The notes beneath the pieces were generated by a model. That model searched no databases. It was given only the letters and a program-made list of their open reading frames with translations, and had not been told where the DNA came from. Source: a virus. Taken from it: DNA of 64,000 nucleotides. Each line of letters starts with the position of its first letter. Position 1 is the first letter of the stretch. Where the stretch lies: positions 61,447 through 125,446 of IMG/VR virus record IMGVR_UViG_3300025073_000028, one strand, 5' to 3'. The position numbers and the translations under genes were made by a program. Below, one piece after another: positions 41,893-50,605 of this stretch.

Positions 41893-42269
41893 AATATTTA
41901 TTTTTAGTATTATTACTTACAGGATGTTTTGCCAAACCCGGACATTTTACTACTTATTTTATAGAGCAAAATGTTGATAGTCAAAAATACGAATGTGTTG
42001 CCAAAGACATTCCTCACGCAGACTTAGAACAAGCAATTAGTTGTCCATTTTTTCCAGAAATTGCATTTTGGAAGACTTCTGAAAATAAAGTAAGTGCAAT
42101 TTTTCCAAGTGAATCAATGTGTCAAAAGACTTTAGATGAAACTTTATTCATGTCATTAGTTAATGGGAAGTTAATGGACCCATCAAAATTACTTTGGGTG
42201 CAAATTATGCCTGAGTGCGTTAAGCGCTTGACTCAACTTCCTAAAGAAGATCCTAAAGATATGATGTAA
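41889..42269 (+). CDS. lipoprotein
   Basis: The 126-residue protein has a type II signal peptide [13 protein letters not shown] with the lipobox LTGC, so Cys13 would be lipidated. The mature part is not recognised. In phages such lipoproteins can block superinfection or serve in lysis; neither is shown here. Confidence 0.65.
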   Translation: MKYLFLVLLLTGCFAKPGHFTTYFIEQNVDSQKYECVAKDIPHADLEQAISCPFFPEIAFWKTSENKVSAIFPSESMCQKTLDETLFMSLVNGKLMDPSKLLWVQIMPECVKRLTQLPKEDPKDMM

Positions 42270-42270
42270 T

Positions 42271-43215
42271 ATGGGACAAGTTTGGGAAATTGGGTCTCCA
42301 CGAAAACGGAATATGCCTAGTGGAACTATTACGGCTAGTTCAATATGTTATCCAGAATGTCAGTTTTATGGGACACCTGATCTAGAACCAGAAAAAGAAA
42401 CAAAAATAGCTCGGCTCAAGACACTTCCATATAACAATAATATTGTCACAGTTTTAAATACTGATGGAGACAAATGTACTGTTCGTCATCCCTCTTATGG
42501 AATAATGGTAACCACTAAGGATAAATTAGAAGATTTTTGTTTTGAAGAAGAAAAAAGAAAATCAGATCAAAAAAACATAACACCTTTAAATAAAAAGACA
42601 GAAAAGAAAAAAAGGAGTATTACTATGAAGATGGGAAATGTAGCAAAACATCTATTTTGCCAAACAGATAAAATTGTATGGGATGTAATGAGCGGCAAAA
42701 CTGGTATTGTTACAAAGGATGGCGTAACACTACTAGTCAAGGAAGGAGAAGAATACGTTACTGAACGTTGTTTAGTTGAGTTCGAAGTAGCGTTACCTGC
42801 ATTCGCTATGCGCCAACCTATTACTGCCATCTCCTTAGGCGATATTATTCTTGGTGCTGATGGAGAACCTCTTGGTTGGGTTATTAAAAAACTTGAAAGT
42901 TCACTTGAGGTTTTAAAACCAGACAGCAGAAAAACCATAGTGCAAGCTGGAAAAGTACAGATGCTTGGTCAATCGGGTTTCATGTGTGTTAAACAGTTGT
43001 TTGATATGTCCACCGGAACACAGAATCCTATGTTACCAATGTTGCTCATGATGCAAGGGGATAAAGGTAAAATAGATAAAAACATGATGATGATGATGGC
43101 AATGAGCGGAATGATGGGCGGCCAAGCCCAAGGAACCATGAATCCTATGATGATGATGGCGATGATGGGCGGATTCAAAAACGACGACGACGAATATGAA
43201 GATGATGAAAATTAA
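42271..43215 (+). CDS. hypothetical protein with methionine-rich C-terminus, internal start likely
   Basis: The 314-residue protein has an N-terminal part of about 110 residues, a basic linker (NKKTEKKKRS), then a second domain from residue 119 (MKMGNVAKHLF). An in-frame ATG at 42625 is preceded by AAAGGAG at ideal spacing, so a 196-residue product is likely also made. The C-terminus is extremely methionine-rich (for example MMMMMAMSGMMGG), ending in an acidic tail. The function is unknown. Confidence 0.65.
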   Translation: MGQVWEIGSPRKRNMPSGTITASSICYPECQFYGTPDLEPEKETKIARLKTLPYNNNIVTVLNTDGDKCTVRHPSYGIMVTTKDKLEDFCFEEEKRKSDQKNITPLNKKTEKKKRSITMKMGNVAKHLFCQTDKIVWDVMSGKTGIVTKDGVTLLVKEGEEYVTERCLVEFEVALPAFAMRQPITAISLGDIILGADGEPLGWVIKKLESSLEVLKPDSRKTIVQAGKVQMLGQSGFMCVKQLFDMSTGTQNPMLPMLLMMQGDKGKIDKNMMMMMAMSGMMGGQAQGTMNPMMMMAMMGGFKNDDDEYEDDEN

Positions 43216-43230
43216 AATCCGGGGACATTT

Positions 43231-43620
43231 ATGACTGAAAATACAACACTCTGGACATACAATAATAAACTATGGTCAAATCATTTTGGTCCTTTGCCAA
43301 AAAATGAAATACAAATTCCTGTAGGATGGAGACTACCCTACTTTTGGGAAATTTTAAGTTTGACTGATCTAGAGACCAAAGCAATACTTTCAATAAAGTT
43401 TCAATTTATAGAAGATCATCCATTGTGGTGTTATGACCTCACAAGAGCAGGCGCTCGAAGTTATATCTATTATTGTGGGTCAGCTCTTTTAGTTAAAAAC
43501 TCAGAACCTTACTATGTAGTTTTTGTAAAAGATGTCCCTTGCTATAAAGATGTAATGGTTAGTGTAGACTGGCTTAAAACTAAAACATTATCAGAAATTG
43601 CTGATATGCTAAAATCGTAA
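43231..43620 (+). CDS. distant Lcl-like protein
   Basis: The 129-residue protein has a GWRLPYFWEILSLTDL block followed by HPLWCYDLTRAGARSYIYYCGSALLVKN, a pattern like the Lcl-like genes at 18572 and 18938. The stop overlaps the next start (TAATG). The match is partial. Confidence 0.45.
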   Translation: MTENTTLWTYNNKLWSNHFGPLPKNEIQIPVGWRLPYFWEILSLTDLETKAILSIKFQFIEDHPLWCYDLTRAGARSYIYYCGSALLVKNSEPYYVVFVKDVPCYKDVMVSVDWLKTKTLSEIADMLKS

Positions 43621-43871
43621 TGAAACATAGAAAAAACTTCCATAAAATATGTGTTAATAATAAACAGTGGCAATATTGTGTTTCTACAGCAACTAGTCAG
43701 CTTATCATATATGACGAAAATGATCACAAATATAATATCTCTTACATTGGTCTAGGCCTTGATTTCCCAAAAGAATGGAATCCTACATGGAGAGGAAAAA
43801 ATGGAGATCATATTTGGGGAACGAGAGAAGTTGCTTTTGTTATCAAAACAGAAATATTAAAAGAAGAATAA
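43620..43871 (+). CDS. hypothetical protein
   Basis: The 83-residue protein has many aromatic residues (KQWQYCVSTATSQLIIY, NPTWRGKNGDHIWG). It might be another degraded Lcl-like relative, but no RLP motif is present. The ATG overlaps the previous stop. Confidence 0.5.
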   Translation: MKHRKNFHKICVNNKQWQYCVSTATSQLIIYDENDHKYNISYIGLGLDFPKEWNPTWRGKNGDHIWGTREVAFVIKTEILKEE

Positions 43872-43872
43872 T

Positions 43873-44811
43873 ATGAATACATTAGTTTTTGGAATGCAGT
43901 ATGGAGATGAAGGTAAAGGAAAAGTAGTTCACCATCTAGTAACGCATGAAACTTTTGAAGGATGTGTCAGATACTCAGGAGGCTGCAACGCAGGTCATAC
44001 TGTAGTAAAAGATGGAACTACTTACAAGCTTCATCACTTACCATGTGGGATAGTAGAAGGACTTCCTTGCTATCTAGAACCAGGAATGGTAATAGACTTA
44101 GAAAAACTTCAAAAAGAAGCAACCGGGTTTGATCCCGAACTAATACATATCCACAAAAATACACATCTCATTACATCTTCTCATAAAGAAGAAGACGCAA
44201 ACCATAAACTAGGGACAACTGGAAGTGGTAATGGCCCTTGTTACCGAGATAAAGCGATGAGGATTGGTCACCGTATTAGAGATTTAGATTCTATTACTCC
44301 GTTTCAGTCATATGAAAATAAAATTTTCTATAATGGATCTTATCTCTTCGAGGGAAACCAAGGCTTTTTCTTAGATGTAGATTGCGGTCATTACCCATTC
44401 GTTACTTCATCAAGCATATTCCCATCTTGTAGATATGGGATTAAACGCATTGTAGGCGTCATGAAGGCCTATACAACAAGAGTAGGTGAGGGACCTCCAT
44501 ATAGGGAAGACCTACCCTTACTACGCGAGATAGGCCATGAATATGGTACTACTACAGGTAGACCTCGTAAATGTTATTTACTAGATCTAGACGAAATCAA
44601 GACAGTATTGAATACGGTTCCTATAGACGAAATCGCTATTACTAAATGTGATGTCTTAGTTCATACCACGATGAAAGCTTTTATATACAAAAATGAGCGC
44701 CACGATTTTTGCACAATTAGCGAATATTTAGGTGCCATTCGTCGTATAATTCCTAGGGTAAAATATTTAAGTTGGTCACCTGGTCCAGAAATAGAGGTAT
44801 TACCATGTTAG
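43873..44811 (+). CDS. purA: adenylosuccinate synthetase family protein (short form)
   Basis: The 312-residue protein is shorter than the usual 430 residues and close to the archaeal and phage PurZ-like size. It has GDEGKGK near the N-terminus with the catalytic Asp, GHTVV (with His), LGTTGSGNGPCYRDKA (Arg of GTTGRG replaced by Ser), FEGNQGFFLDVDCGHYPFVTSSS, AYTTRVGEGP and TTTGRPRKC. It joins IMP with aspartate using GTP, giving adenylosuccinate. Retention of the Asp in GDEGKGK argues for PurA-type rather than PurZ, but the substrate cannot be decided by eye. It overlaps purB. Confidence 0.85.
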   Translation: MNTLVFGMQYGDEGKGKVVHHLVTHETFEGCVRYSGGCNAGHTVVKDGTTYKLHHLPCGIVEGLPCYLEPGMVIDLEKLQKEATGFDPELIHIHKNTHLITSSHKEEDANHKLGTTGSGNGPCYRDKAMRIGHRIRDLDSITPFQSYENKIFYNGSYLFEGNQGFFLDVDCGHYPFVTSSSIFPSCRYGIKRIVGVMKAYTTRVGEGPPYREDLPLLREIGHEYGTTTGRPRKCYLLDLDEIKTVLNTVPIDEIAITKCDVLVHTTMKAFIYKNERHDFCTISEYLGAIRRIIPRVKYLSWSPGPEIEVLPC

Positions 44812-45983
44812 ATTTAATTTCTCCATACATAGGTCCTCAATGTGAAAAAATTTGGTCACTTAAATATATGTTAGAAACTTGGGCAAAAGTCCTTGGAACA
44901 TTTATTTATTATCGAATGCGATATGAGCATCAATCTGTCACATTAGAAGACCTAAGTTTGGTGGAATTAACCGACGAAAACGTCAAGCTCTGGAGTCATT
45001 TAAACGATTATTATAAACATGATATACATGCTTTTCTAGAATTAATGGAATACATTTTCCAAGACTTAGATATTGGTAAATATTATGCAGGGTTAACATC
45101 TAGTGATTTAAAAGATACAGCTTATAGTCTTATGATGAGAGACAGTATTAATATCATAAGGGAAAGCCTTAATTTGTGTAGACATGAATTGACAAATTTA
45201 GGACTATACTATTCTGAAAAAACAATGTTGATCAGAACTCATGGAAAATTTGCAGAAGAAATTTCTGTGTCTAGTCTATTTGAAAATTGGAATGAAATGT
45301 TTTTAACTAGTCAATTGAATTTAGGAAGCCATATTTATTATGGCAAATTCAATGGGTCTGTTGGGGAAAGTAAATACTTCCAAAAACAAGACCTACGTAT
45401 GATAGAAAAAACACTTTATTCTTTATCTCTCGAAAAAGAAAATATTTCGACGCAAATTATTTCCAGAGATCTATATCAAACATATTTTAATAATATAGCA
45501 ATTTTAGCAGGATCTATACATAAAATTGTTCAAGACCTAAGACTTATGCAAATAGAAGGTGTAGACGAACTTATCACCTATAAGTCTCCTCATCAAAGAG
45601 GATCATCATCTATGCCTCATAAAGTTAATCCGGTTTTAGAAGAACGTATCTGTGGTTTAACTAATTTAATCATCAGCCTATGTAATTCTCTCTATAGTAC
45701 TATCCCTTTGTGGAACTATAGAGATATATCTCACTCGGCTCATGAAAAGATTACTTGTTCTATTATTTTTGGAACAATGGAATATTGTCTTGATAGTTTA
45801 CGGGGTCTGTTGAAAAATCTTCAACTAAATATGAAGAAAATTGACCAAGTCAAAATTGAATTTGGAGAAAAGTGCCAGTCTCAGAAACGTGCTATTCGAG
45901 CTATTCAAGAAGGACAAAGTCGAGATGAAGCCTTTGCACAGGCAGAAGAAACAACTTATTTATATGATGTAACAAATTTTTAA
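44805..45983 (+). CDS. purB: adenylosuccinate lyase
   Basis: The 392-residue protein has TSSDLKDTA, RTHGKFAEEISV, and the fumarase-superfamily signature RGSSSMPHKVNP. It converts adenylosuccinate to AMP. The start at 44805 follows GAGGT and overlaps the purA stop; the upstream in-frame start is inside purA. The IMPDH/GMPR, PurA and PurB genes lie within 5 kb. Confidence 0.92.
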   Translation: MLDLISPYIGPQCEKIWSLKYMLETWAKVLGTFIYYRMRYEHQSVTLEDLSLVELTDENVKLWSHLNDYYKHDIHAFLELMEYIFQDLDIGKYYAGLTSSDLKDTAYSLMMRDSINIIRESLNLCRHELTNLGLYYSEKTMLIRTHGKFAEEISVSSLFENWNEMFLTSQLNLGSHIYYGKFNGSVGESKYFQKQDLRMIEKTLYSLSLEKENISTQIISRDLYQTYFNNIAILAGSIHKIVQDLRLMQIEGVDELITYKSPHQRGSSSMPHKVNPVLEERICGLTNLIISLCNSLYSTIPLWNYRDISHSAHEKITCSIIFGTMEYCLDSLRGLLKNLQLNMKKIDQVKIEFGEKCQSQKRAIRAIQEGQSRDEAFAQAEETTYLYDVTNF

Positions 45984-45984
45984 T

Positions 45985-47802
45985 ATGAAAGATTTTTATA
46001 AAAAAAACTTATATGCCTTAAAATATAGATATCCAGATCTCTGGAAACATCTAAAAGAGACTCCCGAAGACCCGCGATATAAACTGAAACAACTTAATAA
46101 AAATATATATCTGACTTTTGAGGACAAAGGAGTAGCCAGAGTCATAGGTGACTATAAAGCAGCAGAAGAAGATCTAAAAATTTCTTTTGAGAATCAGAAA
46201 ACAGATGTTCCACCTCCTAGGATTATCCTATATTATGGTCTTGGTCTAGGACATCAAATAGATCAAATTCTCGCCAAAAAGAATCCAATAACTTTTGGCC
46301 ACATAATTCTTGAACACGATATAGAAGTATTTCGTGCATTTTTACATGCCGTTGATAGAACTAATCTGATTAACCATGCTAACGTATTCTTCTTAATAGG
46401 AATGGTTCCTATTAGTATTAAAACGACATTGATAGATATTCTTAGTAGGCACCCTTGGGGGATGAGTTTGAAATGCATTAGAAGGGTTACTTTGCTAGAA
46501 ACTTCTAATAGATTTTTACAAATCTATAAAGATTATGATGCTGTAACAATGGAAGCCATAAAAACAGTTATTAAAACTTACGGCAATTCAAGTGCAGATT
46601 ATTTTCTAGGCGTGCAACATATTATACAAAATATAGAAACGATTATTGCTAGTCATAGATCTGTCGAGTATAAAGATATATGCAAAGGATTACCAGGGAT
46701 AGTTATATGTTCTGGTCCTTCTCTTGATCTCTATAAAGATAGACTTAAGGAATTAAATGGCCGCGCAGTTATTATATGCTGCGATTCTTCATTAAAGATT
46801 TCGTTAGATTCACAACTAGAACTTGATGCTGTAGCAACCTTAGAAAGGCATGAAGAAATTAAAAAATTCTTTGAAATGAATAGTATACCCAATGATCTTC
46901 CTCTCTTTTGTTTGGCGTTACAACATCCAGAGATCATGAAAACTTATGGCAACAGACCATTAATATTTAGTTCGGGAATTTTACATTTTGTTAATTGGCT
47001 ATTCCCAAAACTCGAACCTAACTATATAGGCCCTACTGTTTCAAACTTAGCTATTGCTATGTTACACAGAATGGGATGTTCTACTATTGCCGTATTAGGA
47101 AATGATTTAGCTTATGATCCGTTTAGTGGCAAAAGTCATACAGAGAACGTATTACTTAACAACGATCCAGACATAGAGATAGAAAAAACAGACGATAAAA
47201 TCATAGAAAAAATGGGTAATTGTGAATTACCTCGTAAGACAAATCAAATTTGGGCTTACTTCTCAGATACCACTACTTTTATGATTAATAAATTTGGACT
47301 TAATTTTTATAATGTTATACCTAAAGAATATGGAATTCAAATAATCGATTCTAAAAGAATAGATTTTGATGACCTGTTAAGAATACTTCCGCAAAAAGTT
47401 ATTTGTCCTTTAAAACGAGAGGCAAACAAACCGGTTTCAATATACGAAACAACAATAGAAATAAAAAACAAATTAAAAGAGGCGCAAGACTTTTTATCTA
47501 ATTTACATACAGACTTATCTGAATTTCTCGTCAAGCTAGAGTCAAAGTTCTCTAGCAATATTAAAGACTATGAAAAACATTTAGATAAAATACTAACATT
47601 TTACCCGTTATTTAGTAAGGTCTTGATGGATGTTATATTGCCATTCCATACAAGACTATTTATTGAATACTATGCGCTTCCATTAAATAGGTCAAAAGAG
47701 TTAGAGAAAGAATTAAAAATTCTAACTACATGGACTAGAGAAATGATTCATTGGGTAAAAGAAATAGATAATGAAATAAAAAAATCACATCTACTTTCAT
47801 AG
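45985..47802 (+). CDS. DUF115 (MptE-like / motility accessory factor) protein
   Basis: The 605-residue protein has a first half with RIILYYGLGLGHQIDQIL and FGHIILEHDIEVFRAFL, then the DUF115 core GIVICSGPSLDLYKDRLKELNGRAVIICCDSSLK, and GPTVSNLAIAMLHRMGCSTIAVLGNDLAY. DUF115 enzymes include 6-hydroxymethylpterin pyrophosphokinases and Maf glycosyltransferases that modify flagellins with nonulosonic acids. The C-terminal third is helical. It could decorate a phage or host structure. Confidence 0.8.
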   Translation: MKDFYKKNLYALKYRYPDLWKHLKETPEDPRYKLKQLNKNIYLTFEDKGVARVIGDYKAAEEDLKISFENQKTDVPPPRIILYYGLGLGHQIDQILAKKNPITFGHIILEHDIEVFRAFLHAVDRTNLINHANVFFLIGMVPISIKTTLIDILSRHPWGMSLKCIRRVTLLETSNRFLQIYKDYDAVTMEAIKTVIKTYGNSSADYFLGVQHIIQNIETIIASHRSVEYKDICKGLPGIVICSGPSLDLYKDRLKELNGRAVIICCDSSLKISLDSQLELDAVATLERHEEIKKFFEMNSIPNDLPLFCLALQHPEIMKTYGNRPLIFSSGILHFVNWLFPKLEPNYIGPTVSNLAIAMLHRMGCSTIAVLGNDLAYDPFSGKSHTENVLLNNDPDIEIEKTDDKIIEKMGNCELPRKTNQIWAYFSDTTTFMINKFGLNFYNVIPKEYGIQIIDSKRIDFDDLLRILPQKVICPLKREANKPVSIYETTIEIKNKLKEAQDFLSNLHTDLSEFLVKLESKFSSNIKDYEKHLDKILTFYPLFSKVLMDVILPFHTRLFIEYYALPLNRSKELEKELKILTTWTREMIHWVKEIDNEIKKSHLLS

Positions 47803-47809
47803 GAGAAAT

Positions 47810-48325
47810 ATGATACTACTTGAACAAGTACTCAAAGACGGTGACAAAGAAGGAGACCTTCTTTATGTAACTAATAATTTTGACTTTAAATATCAATTTG
47901 AAATATTTCCAGAGTTTTGGGTTTCAGATTCTGTTCAAATAATTTTAGCAGATCAAACGCATACTATATCTTTATATTGCGATACAAAAATGTTACTTAA
48001 ACTATCGGATATATTTAAGTCTTTAGAAGAAACATTTAGAAATCTTGTTCCAAATCAAGAACCAATAAAAGGTTATTGTATATTAAATGATGACACTTCA
48101 GATGGTTTAGATATTGTTACATGGTTGTTAAGTGACGACGTAGGATATAGACATTTACAGATAACATTCCAACTGCCAGGTAAATCATTTGATTTTTGGA
48201 TCGAAGATAATTTTGCTTTAGAAGTAGAAAAAATTGATACTTTCAATTTCTTCACAAAGATGATTGCCCTTATAGACAAGCATTATCAAAGAATATCTGT
48301 AACTCCAGAAGTTGTTCCGAGTTAA
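47810..48325 (+). CDS. hypothetical protein
   Basis: The 171-residue, strand-rich protein of unknown family has an AGGAGAAAT ribosome binding site. It shows the alternating pattern FDFKYQFEIFPEFWVSDS, and no membrane segment. Confidence 0.6.
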   Translation: MILLEQVLKDGDKEGDLLYVTNNFDFKYQFEIFPEFWVSDSVQIILADQTHTISLYCDTKMLLKLSDIFKSLEETFRNLVPNQEPIKGYCILNDDTSDGLDIVTWLLSDDVGYRHLQITFQLPGKSFDFWIEDNFALEVEKIDTFNFFTKMIALIDKHYQRISVTPEVVPS

Positions 48326-48337
48326 GCAAGGAAGTTT

Positions 48338-48823
48338 ATGTATAGCTCTATATTAATAGGGATTATTATTGTTGAAACAATTTTATTAGGAGTAACACTC
48401 TTTTTCAAAGTTTATTGGAAACATCGCGCCAAGCATCTTGATATATCGTTTAACGTATTCAAAGAAAAAGCAAGTGCCGAAGCTGTAGAAAAGACATTGT
48501 TTTATGGAGAAAAGTTAAAAGAACACCAGAAAAACAATTATCTCCAAGGAGAAGAGTTAAGAACACTCAAACTCGAATATGGAAACTTAAAAACAAAACA
48601 TTTTGACAATTCGGATAGTATGATGGCAATTGCGTGGAGATCAAGCAAAGAATATTATCAAAAAGTTTTAGAATTAGAAAAACAGCTACGAGAGAAACCA
48701 AAATTACCAAAAGAGGTTGAAGACTTCATTAACAGTTGTGCTATTTGGGGTCGGTGTGAATGTAAAGGACAAGCAGAAGAGGTAAAAAAATGTTTCCAGA
48801 CGACATCAGCAAACAAGAAATAA
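48338..48823 (+). CDS. membrane-anchored coiled-coil protein
   Basis: The 161-residue protein has one N-terminal membrane segment (residues 4-24), a long Lys/Glu coiled coil and a C-terminal CAIWGRCECKG. The topology is like an i-spanin, although lysis genes are on the other strand. AAGGAAG precedes the ATG. Confidence 0.55.
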   Translation: MYSSILIGIIIVETILLGVTLFFKVYWKHRAKHLDISFNVFKEKASAEAVEKTLFYGEKLKEHQKNNYLQGEELRTLKLEYGNLKTKHFDNSDSMMAIAWRSSKEYYQKVLELEKQLREKPKLPKEVEDFINSCAIWGRCECKGQAEEVKKCFQTTSANKK

Positions 48824-49095
48824 TTGATATTTTAGCTATTGCTTTACTTGAAATAGAATTAAGAAAAGTCTCTCTTGATATTATGCAAAAACATATAGCA
48901 AGTGCGAATAAAGATTGGGATGAAAATACTACAGAAGGAATTGTTTTCAAGCAGATTCAGGTTCTTTTATCAAAGTCTAAGTTACGAGATATTACAGGCT
49001 CAACTGGATGGAAAGCAATCTTAGATAAAGACCAACAATGGGAAGACTGCATAAAAGAAGCCACAGCATTTTTAACTAAAAAGTATGGCCACTAA
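48790..49095 (+). CDS. hypothetical helical protein
   Basis: The 101-residue protein, acidic and helical, starts behind AGAGGT inside the end of the upstream gene. The function is unknown. Confidence 0.55.
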   Translation: MFPDDISKQEIIDILAIALLEIELRKVSLDIMQKHIASANKDWDENTTEGIVFKQIQVLLSKSKLRDITGSTGWKAILDKDQQWEDCIKEATAFLTKKYGH

Positions 49096-49387
49096 TACAA
49101 TTCCTAAACCAGGGCACCAAGGTACTTCGACCCTAAATGCGGAAGTTTTATTTGAGGGAGGTATGAATATACCAACTGAGGCGATTACCGCTGTTTTCCC
49201 TCCGATCAGCGACTCATATTTTATAGAGGAGCATCCATGCTGTGCGAGAGCAGCATTCGAAGCAACGAAGGACAAAGTGTTTTTCTCAATGATGAGAAAT
49301 GAAAAATTGAATTTTCAGCAGGATGTTGCAGTGCAATGTGAGTGTGGGAGGAAAATACTCATTCACCCGGCAGGAATTTCGTCTTGA
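49085..49387 (+). CDS. hypothetical cysteine-containing protein
   Basis: The 100-residue protein is unknown. It has EEHPCCARAAFE and QCECGRKILIHPAG, so a metal site is possible. From here to about 50,300 the base composition is higher in G+C than the surroundings. Its TGA at 49385 is followed by an open frame of 57 more codons. Confidence 0.5.
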   Translation: MATNTIPKPGHQGTSTLNAEVLFEGGMNIPTEAITAVFPPISDSYFIEEHPCCARAAFEATKDKVFFSMMRNEKLNFQQDVAVQCECGRKILIHPAGISS

Positions 49388-49444
49388 ACTCTACACGAGA
49401 TCGAAACGAGATCGTTTACCAGCGAGGAGTCTGCGGCCAGTGAC

Positions 49445-49561
49445 ATGAAGCAAAAGGAAATCGCTCGGGAAAAGTTACTGCTTGCCCTTGCTGAGGGTGA
49501 ATATCTGAAAAGGAGTGCTGTTGATGAGTTAGACCGAGAAAAGTACGGGAGGAAATCATGA
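49445..49561 (+). CDS. small helical protein
   Basis: The 38-residue protein starts MKQKEIAREKLLLALAEGEY, a single helix. The stop overlaps the next start (ATGA). The same frame is open upstream to the TGA at 49385, so it may be the tail of a longer gene instead. Confidence 0.35.
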   Translation: MKQKEIAREKLLLALAEGEYLKRSAVDELDREKYGRKS

Positions 49562-49782
49562 GTCACCAACCAGGATATGCGTGGACAGAAGGATTACCAG
49601 AGAGAGATAAATTCGCAGATATTGAACACATACTTTATTGTTGCCAATTTTGCACAAAGGGTCCTTGGGACAACTGTAAGGAAATAGTTGACCTAGATGA
49701 CTATGCAGTATCAAGAGACACTCTAGGAGTCTTATATTTGACATGTAAGTTTTTTAAAGACAAAACGACAGGTGATGAATGA
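49558..49782 (+). CDS. hypothetical cysteine-containing protein
   Basis: The 74-residue protein has CCQFCTKGPWDNC and LTCKFFKD, suitable for a small metal-binding fold. AGGAAAT precedes the ATG, which overlaps the previous stop. Confidence 0.5.
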   Translation: MSHQPGYAWTEGLPERDKFADIEHILYCCQFCTKGPWDNCKEIVDLDDYAVSRDTLGVLYLTCKFFKDKTTGDE

Positions 49783-50216
49783 TTATTGAGACCACCGAAG
49801 AAAAAGAAGAGGAACAAGAATACGATTCTTACATTTATGCTATTATTTACGACACAGAGGGGAAGCAAGACCAACTTAGGGGCGAAAAACTTCAGTCTCT
49901 TGATGCTGATCCTTGTAGTTTAATTGATTATCTCGAAGCAACTATACGTATTATTGCGGCAAATTTAAATACTGCTGAGATAGAAATTGCCAGGTTAAAA
50001 CGAAACCAGGAATCAATCTCTTATGCTTGTAAAAGTGCTCTTAGGGCGTCGCAAGAAGCAGATATGAAATGGAAGGCTACAGTAGAAGACGAGGAAGAGG
50101 AAAGGGAATGCTGTAATGTCTGTGGGTTTGCTCCAGAAATTGGCAACATCGTGTACCAGGACGACGGTAGACGTCCATTATGCTATCGGTGCAACGCTAA
50201 AAGACCAACACCGTGA
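49779..50216 (+). CDS. coiled-coil protein with C-terminal zinc finger
   Basis: The 145-residue protein has an acidic helical body followed by CCNVCGFAPEIGN and RRPLCYRCNAK, two C-x2-C pairs about 20 residues apart, a treble-clef/zinc ribbon pattern like DksA/TraR-type ends. The function is unknown. Confidence 0.6.
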   Translation: MIIETTEEKEEEQEYDSYIYAIIYDTEGKQDQLRGEKLQSLDADPCSLIDYLEATIRIIAANLNTAEIEIARLKRNQESISYACKSALRASQEADMKWKATVEDEEEERECCNVCGFAPEIGNIVYQDDGRRPLCYRCNAKRPTP

Positions 50217-50342
50217 GGTAAAAACGAAATCAGGAGAACCGATAAAAATGAAGAAGCATGAAATACTCTGAATCAATTCTATCTCAAACTTGTATCTAAC
50301 TCCTCTGCCACTCTTAGAAATTTCCTAAATAGCTTTGTAGGA

Positions 50343-50573
50343 TTGCCATTAACAAAAGAAGTAATGGACACAATACGCCAGGGAATCGATAACATAGTAA
50401 ACAACTATCTTGAAATTCATGGCGAAGATATACGGAGGAAACAACGGGAAAACCCAGGAGAAGAGACATGTATATGGTATTGGCTTGACGTGGTACATGA
50501 CACAATATCAATACAGCCATACAACCATCTTACGAAAGAGTTATTAGAAGAAATATTTCATTTAAAAGTTTAA
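50343..50573 (+). CDS. hypothetical protein, uncertain start
   Basis: The 76-residue reading starts with TTG at 50343; the ATG at 50364 is the alternative. The same frame is open upstream to 50262 with protein-like content (NQFYLKLVSNSS) but no usual start, so the gene may have lost its first codons. The family is unknown. The stretch 50217-50342 otherwise holds only an eight-codon frame behind AGGAG. Confidence 0.4.
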   Translation: MPLTKEVMDTIRQGIDNIVNNYLEIHGEDIRRKQRENPGEETCIWYWLDVVHDTISIQPYNHLTKELLEEIFHLKV

Positions 50574-50605
50574 TAATAAAAAGACAAAACAAATAGAGAG
50601 GACGT

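Noticed and set aside
42567-43178. Minus-strand frames opposite the methionine-rich gene
   Set aside because: The hydrophobic Ile/Pro-rich translation is the antisense image of ATG-rich codons. There is no independent support.
43873-44811. PurZ (2-aminoadenine pathway) assignment
   Set aside because: The size is PurZ-like, but the catalytic Asp of GDEGKGK is present and no MazZ, DatZ or DpoZ genes were recognised in the window. It is kept as PurA-like with the alternative noted.
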